This document shows, piece after piece, positions 58,709 through 64,000 of a DNA stretch of 64,000 nucleotides. The notes under the pieces are model-generated. The model was given only the letters and a program-made list of their open reading frames with translations, ran no database searches and had not been told where the DNA came from. Position 1 is the stretch's first letter; each line of letters begins with the position of its first letter. The position numbers were made by a program, and so were the translations under genes. Source of the stretch: Pseudomonas asplenii (GTDB lineage Bacteria; Pseudomonadota; Gammaproteobacteria; Pseudomonadales; Pseudomonadaceae); contig NZ_JSYZ01000006.1 of NCBI RefSeq assembly GCF_001293465.1, forward strand, positions 115,570 to 179,569, given 5' to 3'.

Positions 58709-60811
58709 TCACTGAGTCTGCACCCGTTCCCCAGGCAGCAGCACCGCCCCGCCTTCCGGTTTTGGCGCCACCTCTTCCTGCGGCGGTGTGCGGTTCGGCA
58801 ACATCACCGTCTGTGGATAAGTCTGCGCGAAGTGCACCCAGGGGCTCTGATCCACCAGCTTCTTCAAGCGCTCGTTGAATGCCCGGCTCACCGCGTACTG
58901 CCCACCGGATACCGTGCGGAACTGTGCCGTCAGCACCACGCCATTCAAATCCATCCGGTCCACCCCGAATACCTCCAGCGGCCCCTGCAGGTTGAACTTG
59001 AGGAAGCTGTCCTCGCTGATCATCCGCCCGGCCTCGCGAATCAGCGCGGTGGCCTTGTCGACATCGGTGTCGTAGGTGAACTGCACCGAGAAGAAGGCAA
59101 AGGCGAATTGCCGCGACTGGTTGGTGACCGCCTTGATCTGGCCGAACGGCACCGAATGGACGAAACCCTTGCCGTCACGCAGGCGCAGGGTGCGGATGGT
59201 CAACCCCTCCACCGTGCCGGCGTGGCCGGAGTCGAGCACCACCCAGTCGCCGATCGACAGGGTGTCCTCGATGATGATGAACAGGCCGGTGATCACATCC
59301 TGCACCAGTTGCTGGGAACCGAAGCCGATCGCCAGCCCGACCACCCCGGCCCCCGCCAGCAGTGGCGCAACGTTGATCCCCAGGTTGGCCATGGTGGTGA
59401 TGGTGCAGATCACCACGAGGATGATCTTCACCGCATTGCGCAGCAACGGCAGGATGGTTTTCACCCGCATGCTCGGCTGGCGCGAGGAGCGCGGGTTGAT
59501 CGGCGGCTTCAGCGCTTCCTGGATCGCCGTGTCGAGCACCACCCACAGCAACCAGGTGGCCAGCAGGATCAGGCCGATGCGACTCAGAGCATCGCTGATC
59601 GCCCGCCCCACGGAGTTCTGGGCGGCGAACTCGTAGAGCGACAGCCCCCAGATCCGCCCGAGCAATTCGATGAAGGTCACCGCCAGGGCAATCCGCAACA
59701 GCGCATGCAACAGGCTCAGCAGACGCTCCTTGTACACGCTGCTGCGCTGGATCGCCTCGGCGCTGCGGCCCTTGAACAGGTGCTGGATGATGGTGCTGAG
59801 AAACACCGTGCCGATCAGCAGCACGGTGGTCAGCAAGGCACAGCGCAAGGCCTTCTGGCTGTCTTCGCCGGCACCGATCAGGTTCACCACCGAGACCAGC
59901 ACCATCAGCAGGATCGGCCAGTACCACAGGCCGGAGAAGATCCGCAGCGACTCCTGCAGTGCCGGCTGGCGCAGGCGCTGGGCCAGGGGCCGATTGCGGA
60001 TCAGGTGGGCCACCGGGCGACGCAGGCGGAACACCAGCACACCGAAACACAGCGAGGCGAACAGCCCGGTGAACACGGCGACGCTGCTGGTGATATTGCC
60101 GCCCAGTTGCCGGGCGATCTGCGGGCTGGTGAGCGCATCGCTGAGGGCCGCCAGGAAACCGATCAGGAACAGCGGGCGCGGGCTGTAGCTGCGGATGACC
60201 CGCACCGCCTGGCGCTTGTGGCCAAGATCGAACAGCACGCTCAGGCACAGCAACAGCCCGGTGGAGAACACCCCGCTGCTGGTGGCATAGGCCAGGCACA
60301 GCGCCAGGGCGCGGCCTACCGAGACCGGCAGCAGATGACTGGCATAGAGGGTCAGCGGCAGGCTGGCCAGGGCTGGCAACATGTAGGGCAGGAGGTAGCC
60401 CACCAGTGAGCGGCCGCGTTCGCGATTGAGCAACAGTGGCTGGCGGTTAAGCCGGCGGGCGGCGAACCGGCCGAGCAGACTCAGCCCGGCGAAACTGCCG
60501 ATCCACACCAGCGACAGCAGCAGGAAGTCGGCGGCCACGCTCCAGGGCGAACGCTCGACGGTCTGGCTGACCAGCCGATCCATTTCATCAGCCGCCCGGT
60601 CGGCTCGCAGGCGCCAGGCGTCCAGCAGGTTGTCGTTGAGGTCGAGCTTGTCCTGGACCTCCTCGATACTGGAACTGAGGGCGCCCAGCAGGCCACCCTG
60701 CACCAGCGGCTCGGGCGGAGCCTGGGGCGTGGCGGCGGGAGCGGCGCCAACCCCGCAACTGACGGCTAGCAGGAAGGTCGACAAGACGATGGCCAGCTTG
60801 AATCCGGGCAC
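58709..60811 (-). CDS. MscS-family mechanosensitive channel
   Basis: A 700-residue membrane protein with a signal peptide (about residues 1-23), a short periplasmic part, about ten transmembrane helices and a C-terminal MscS channel domain (about residues 440-660). The pore-helix region is visible as LLAGAGVVGLAIGFGSQQLVQD, and IGDWVVLDSGHAGTVEGL begins the beta domain. The length fits the larger MscS homologues such as YbiO. It protects against hypo-osmotic shock by opening under membrane tension. Confidence 0.9.
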   Translation of the reverse strand: MPGFKLAIVLSTFLLAVSCGVGAAPAATPQAPPEPLVQGGLLGALSSSIEEVQDKLDLNDNLLDAWRLRADRAADEMDRLVSQTVERSPWSVAADFLLLSLVWIGSFAGLSLLGRFAARRLNRQPLLLNRERGRSLVGYLLPYMLPALASLPLTLYASHLLPVSVGRALALCLAYATSSGVFSTGLLLCLSVLFDLGHKRQAVRVIRSYSPRPLFLIGFLAALSDALTSPQIARQLGGNITSSVAVFTGLFASLCFGVLVFRLRRPVAHLIRNRPLAQRLRQPALQESLRIFSGLWYWPILLMVLVSVVNLIGAGEDSQKALRCALLTTVLLIGTVFLSTIIQHLFKGRSAEAIQRSSVYKERLLSLLHALLRIALAVTFIELLGRIWGLSLYEFAAQNSVGRAISDALSRIGLILLATWLLWVVLDTAIQEALKPPINPRSSRQPSMRVKTILPLLRNAVKIILVVICTITTMANLGINVAPLLAGAGVVGLAIGFGSQQLVQDVITGLFIIIEDTLSIGDWVVLDSGHAGTVEGLTIRTLRLRDGKGFVHSVPFGQIKAVTNQSRQFAFAFFSVQFTYDTDVDKATALIREAGRMISEDSFLKFNLQGPLEVFGVDRMDLNGVVLTAQFRTVSGGQYAVSRAFNERLKKLVDQSPWVHFAQTYPQTVMLPNRTPPQEEVAPKPEGGAVLLPGERVQTQ

Positions 60812-60939
60812 GGCGCAATTCCTCTTCGGCGGTCACTGTAAGGAACTGAGTCCCGCAAGACCGGCAAAGTTCGCTTGGGGTTCACCCGAGCGTTCCACCT
60901 GCGCGGACTCCATGGTTTTGCGCAAGGCTTGAGGGCGTG

Positions 60940-60966
60940 TTCGCGGGCAAGCCACCCTCCTACAGG
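60940..60966. repeat. REP element
   Basis: TTCGCGGGCAAGCCACCCTC, a slightly diverged copy of the GCGGGCTTGCCCGC family, lies in the divergent space between the MscS and LysR genes. Confidence 0.75.
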
Positions 60967-61086
60967 TAGGGGGATACCCTCGTTTTGCGTTCGGCGCGGC
61001 CCCTGTGGGAGACGAAAGATTGCGCCAGCGGGCCAGTCGCGGTATTTCACTAGCCATTCCCCCTTGGGTCCCGGGTGCCATCCAGC

Positions 61087-61998
61087 ATGCGAAGACAATT
61101 CGACGACATCCTGCTCGGCAGTATCGAGCTGTTCTGCCTGGCCGCCGAAGCCGGCAGTTTCACCGGTGCGGCCGCGGTGGCCGGCGTCACGCCGGCGGCC
61201 GTGAGCCGGTCGATCTCGCGCATGGAGCAGCGCCTGGGCGTGCGCCTGTTTACCCGCACCACCCGCAGCATTCGCCTGACCGAAGGCGGTCGGGCCTACT
61301 TCGAGCAGTGTCGACAGGCGCTGACGCAACTGTCCGAGGCCCAGCGCGAGGTCATGGGCAAACAGCAGGAGCCGGCCGGCACCCTGCGCATCAGCATTCC
61401 CACCACCTACGCCCACCATCGCCTGCTGCCCCTGCTGCCGGCCTTTCGCGCGCGCTACCCGGCAGTACAGGTCGAGACGCATATCAGCAACCGCAACATC
61501 GATTTCGTCGAGGAAGGCTACGACCTGGCGATCCGGGTACGGGTGCTGCCCGACTCCGGGCTGATCGCCCGGCATCTGGAGGATGCGGCACTGGTGGTGG
61601 TCGCCAGCCCCGACTATCTGCGCCGGGCCGGGACGCCGCGACAGCTGGAGGACTTGCAGGACCATGAGTGCATCCAGTTCGAACTGCCCAGCAACGGGCG
61701 GCGCATCACCTGGCTGTTCAGGGAAGATGGCAAGGACCGCGAGGTGCTGGCCGACAGCGGCTACTGCTGTTCGGAAGACGTGCTGGGCGGTGTGACGCTG
61801 GCCCGACATGGTGCCGGCCTGTTCCAGACCTACCGCTTCATCGTCGAGAAGGAACTGGCCGAGGGTTCGCTGGTGGAGGTGCTGCAGCCTTTCGCCGGCC
61901 GCTCGCGCCCTTTCACCCTGCTCTATCCCCATGGCCGGCACGTGCCGCTGCGGCTCAGGGCGTTCGTCGATTTTCTGCTGGAGCAGCGGTTTGGCTGA
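61087..61998 (+). CDS. LysR-family transcriptional regulator
   Basis: A 303-residue regulator with the N-terminal winged helix-turn-helix (SFTGAAAVAGVTPAAVSRSI then ISRMEQRLGVRLFTRTTR) and a substrate-binding domain from about residue 90 (PAGTLRISIPTTYAHHRLLP). It belongs to the CrgA/AphB-like group that often controls a neighbouring gene. The ATG at 61087 is preferred to a GTG at 61075. No target can be named; the divergent MscS gene is one candidate. Confidence 0.9.
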   Translation: MRRQFDDILLGSIELFCLAAEAGSFTGAAAVAGVTPAAVSRSISRMEQRLGVRLFTRTTRSIRLTEGGRAYFEQCRQALTQLSEAQREVMGKQQEPAGTLRISIPTTYAHHRLLPLLPAFRARYPAVQVETHISNRNIDFVEEGYDLAIRVRVLPDSGLIARHLEDAALVVVASPDYLRRAGTPRQLEDLQDHECIQFELPSNGRRITWLFREDGKDREVLADSGYCCSEDVLGGVTLARHGAGLFQTYRFIVEKELAEGSLVEVLQPFAGRSRPFTLLYPHGRHVPLRLRAFVDFLLEQRFG

Positions 61999-62102
61999 GG
62001 CAACACCGGAACGAAGGTGTCAGCTCACTGCTAGCTGAGAGCCAGCTCAGAACGTTGTACAGTACCCGACTGGATATGCACGCGTCCTGATAGGAGGGCA
62101 CA

Positions 62103-63323
62103 GTGCCTGAGCCCAGTATCTCCGCCAACTTCAATGACAGGTACGCCATGATCGTCAAAACCATTCATGTTGATGGTTTCAAGTCCATCCATTCGGAAAC
62201 GGTTGAACTAGGTCGTGTCAACTGTTTCATTGGCGCCAACGGCGTGGGCAAAAGCAATATCCTGGAAGCGATAGGAGTGCTGGGCTCCGCTGCCAACGGG
62301 GTTGTCGATGATGAGGCATTGTTGCGTCGTGGCGTACGGGCAGGGGTACCACGGCTGTTCAAAAGTTCGTTTACCACCAAACGGACCCCGGCGCATATCG
62401 GTATCAGTGCAGAAGGCTGCTGCGAACAACTTTACCGTGTCTCTCTGCTCAATCCTCTGGAATCGCCGGAGCCGGCGTGGACCTACAAGACCGAAGTCCT
62501 GAAAGATGGGGTTCAGGACATTGTTTCCGACGGTGTACGCAACAAGAAGAACCTCAATCCGCAAGCTGGCCTGGCGGCGTTGCGACTGGTCGAGATAGAA
62601 CAGGCAAACCCGGCAGCGCAGTTGATGAAGTGCCTGCAGGAATATGCGATCTACTGCCCGAATACTCCGACTCTGCGCGGGACGGTACCGGACATGCAGC
62701 CACGGGCACCGGTAGGCCTTAGTGGTGGTCAGTTGGCTGAGGGTTTTTCAGAGCTGAGCAAGCTGCTTGATGACAGCGAGGTACTGGATGAAGTTCTTGA
62801 GTTGATCGACTGGGTTTCAGACGTCCAGGCCACGACACGGGGTTCAGCATTACTCTCCCCCAAGGTTCCGCGAACCAAATGGATGCTGAAATTCACCGAT
62901 CGCCATATGCACAAAAGCCGCAACGAGTTGACAGCCTATGACGCCAGTGAGGGTGCCCTCTATGTCATATTCTGCGCACTTCTTTGTCTATTGCCGTCTG
63001 CCCCCAGACTTTTTGCCATCGACAACCTGGATCAGGCGCTCAACCCAAGACTGGTCGCACGCCTGACAGCACGCCTGGCCGGCTGGCTGAAGCACAACGG
63101 GCCAGAACGGCAAATGCTCTTTACCGCACATAACCCAGCGGTGCTTGATGGGCTGGACTTGTCGGATCCTGATGTTCGGCTGTTTGTCGTGGAACGTAAT
63201 AGCGAAGGACTGACCCGGGTACGCAGGCTGGAGCTGTCAGACAAACTTCGGGCAATGAATGAGGAGTACCCGTTATCGCGCCTTTGGTTGATGGGGCACC
63301 TGGGAGGTGTGCCGAATGTCTGA
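62103..63323 (+). CDS. AAA-family ATPase (ABC/OLD-like)
   Basis: A 406-residue ATPase of the ABC/SMC type found in OLD- and RloA-like proteins. Walker A is GANGVGKS (44-51). The Walker B region reads FAIDNLDQALNP, with Asn308 after Asp307 where a catalytic glutamate is usual; similar AAA families show this. The H-loop is TAHNPAVLDGLDL. AGGAGG five bases before the GTG at 62103 makes that the likely start; an ATG at 62148 is the alternative. Its end overlaps the next gene by eight bases. The gene is visibly AT-richer than its neighbours, suggesting transfer. Defence is a hypothesis. Confidence 0.85.
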   Translation: MPEPSISANFNDRYAMIVKTIHVDGFKSIHSETVELGRVNCFIGANGVGKSNILEAIGVLGSAANGVVDDEALLRRGVRAGVPRLFKSSFTTKRTPAHIGISAEGCCEQLYRVSLLNPLESPEPAWTYKTEVLKDGVQDIVSDGVRNKKNLNPQAGLAALRLVEIEQANPAAQLMKCLQEYAIYCPNTPTLRGTVPDMQPRAPVGLSGGQLAEGFSELSKLLDDSEVLDEVLELIDWVSDVQATTRGSALLSPKVPRTKWMLKFTDRHMHKSRNELTAYDASEGALYVIFCALLCLLPSAPRLFAIDNLDQALNPRLVARLTARLAGWLKHNGPERQMLFTAHNPAVLDGLDLSDPDVRLFVVERNSEGLTRVRRLELSDKLRAMNEEYPLSRLWLMGHLGGVPNV

Positions 63324-64000
63324 GCTGCACATCGCTCTGATTGCCGAAGGGCCAACGGACTATGAGCTGATCAGCGCAGCATTGCGGGCCATTCTTCCGG
63401 ATCCATTCCAAATGACACTGCTTCAGCCCGAGCCGAAACCGGGCTTGCGAGGAAATGGTTGGCCGGGTGTACTTAAATGGTGCAAGGACGCTGGTGAAAG
63501 GCATTGCGGCCCCCTGAGTTCGGACCCGACGCTGGAAGGTTACGACCTGTTCATCATTCATCTGGATACCGACGTGGCGCTCAAACGCTATGCCGACTGT
63601 GGCCCGGCGATAGAAGAGATGGCACGTCAGAAAAACTGGCGGCCGTTACCCTGCAACCAGCCTTGCCCACCGGTCGCGGATACCTGTGCACAACTCGAAG
63701 CAATGATGAGGAGTTGGTTGTCGCCAACGACACCAGACGCCAAAACCCTCTGGTGCCTACCGGCACAATCGACAGGAAGTTGGCTGGCAACCGCCATACT
63801 TCCCGAGGAGCATCCGCTTTGCGCTGACGCAGAATGCAACCCTGCGTTGGAGGATGCGCTGGAGCGACTGCCGAAAGCGAACCGCATCAGGAAAAGCGTT
63901 CGAGCCTATAGGGAGAACGCCGATAGTGTCCGCACGAACTGGGCACAAGTAAAAACACTGTGCGGCCAGGCTGTTGTTTTTGAAAATTCTCTACGCGAAT
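63316..64000 (+). CDS. Toprim-like partner protein of the AAA ATPase (partial)
   Basis: An open frame of at least 228 codons that runs off the window end. It starts with ALIAEGPTDYELI (Glu11, Asp15) and has LFIIHLDTD (Asp84, Asp86), the spacing and surroundings expected for a Toprim-like nuclease or related metal site. Several cysteines occur in the middle part. It overlaps the ATPase by eight bases, so the two are co-translated. Toprim proteins paired with such ATPases, as in OLD/Gabija- or RloB-type systems, act in phage defence. I cannot place it in a named family. Confidence 0.7.
   Translation, partial: MSELHIALIAEGPTDYELISAALRAILPDPFQMTLLQPEPKPGLRGNGWPGVLKWCKDAGERHCGPLSSDPTLEGYDLFIIHLDTDVALKRYADCGPAIEEMARQKNWRPLPCNQPCPPVADTCAQLEAMMRSWLSPTTPDAKTLWCLPAQSTGSWLATAILPEEHPLCADAECNPALEDALERLPKANRIRKSVRAYRENADSVRTNWAQVKTLCGQAVVFENSLRE

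Overview
The window is chromosomal DNA of a Pseudomonas, most likely of the fluorescens/putida lineage. The basis is the GC-rich codon use, the gene order (xseB-ispA-dxs; nrdR-ribD-ribE-ribB-ribH-nusB-thiL-pgpA; the six-gene mag/yfa macroglobulin operon; fdn-fdhE-selA-selB-selC) and the many intergenic REP palindromes of the type ending in TTGCCCGCGAA. No insertion sequence, prophage, CRISPR array, rRNA or origin was recognised. The only RNA gene seen with confidence is tRNA-Sec.

Layout. 1-2.4 kb: dedA-like gene, mtfA-like peptidase, ppa. 2.6-8.6 kb: a CI-like S24 regulator whose catalytic serine is an alanine, a possible small RNA, a GGDEF-EAL protein overlapping a leucine-rich-repeat gene, and a second diguanylate cyclase. 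8.9-10 kb: a DUF1016 nuclease gene broken at a run of seven G. 10.1-20.4 kb, minus strand: the macroglobulin (mag/yfaPQST-type) operon. 20.8-23.9 kb: xseB-ispA-dxs for isoprenoid precursors. 24.0-32.2 kb, minus strand: a decayed BtuF-like gene, a small membrane protein, ribA, a solute-binding protein, pgpA, thiL, nusB and the riboflavin genes up to nrdR. 32.3-38.0 kb: ybaY-like lipoprotein, methyltransferase, YbbN/CnoX-like thioredoxin, an HTH regulator, a sodium:alanine symporter, asparaginase. 38.1-47.3 kb, minus strand: a selenium module with formate dehydrogenase-N subunits, fdhE, selA, selB and selC. 47.5-51.3 kb: a zinc-related cluster of the zrg type preceded by a Zur-like box. 51.5-62.0 kb: ompW, two sugar-nucleotide enzymes, lhr, an MscS channel and a LysR regulator. 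62.1-64.0 kb: an AT-richer pair, an AAA ATPase followed by a Toprim-like gene cut off by the window end.

How genes work together. The fdn/sel block is nearly self-contained: a UGA codon in fdnG, followed by a bSECIS-like hairpin, is read by SelB with tRNA-Sec charged by SelA, and FdhE assists maturation; selD is not in this window. The rib block makes FMN precursors, with GTP cyclohydrolase II supplied by ribA because the corresponding domain of the RibB protein has lost its zinc cysteines. The mag block combines a thioester-less macroglobulin with neighbours carrying NlpC/P60-like, SpoIID-like and HEXXH motifs, which suggests a cell-envelope maintenance or defence complex.

The most novel-looking part is the terminal ATPase/Toprim-like pair. 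Also notable are the natural Ser-to-Ala S24 regulator with paired GTTTA/TAAAC repeats upstream, the hairpin-rich candidate RNA at 3.5 kb and the deleted BtuF gene.
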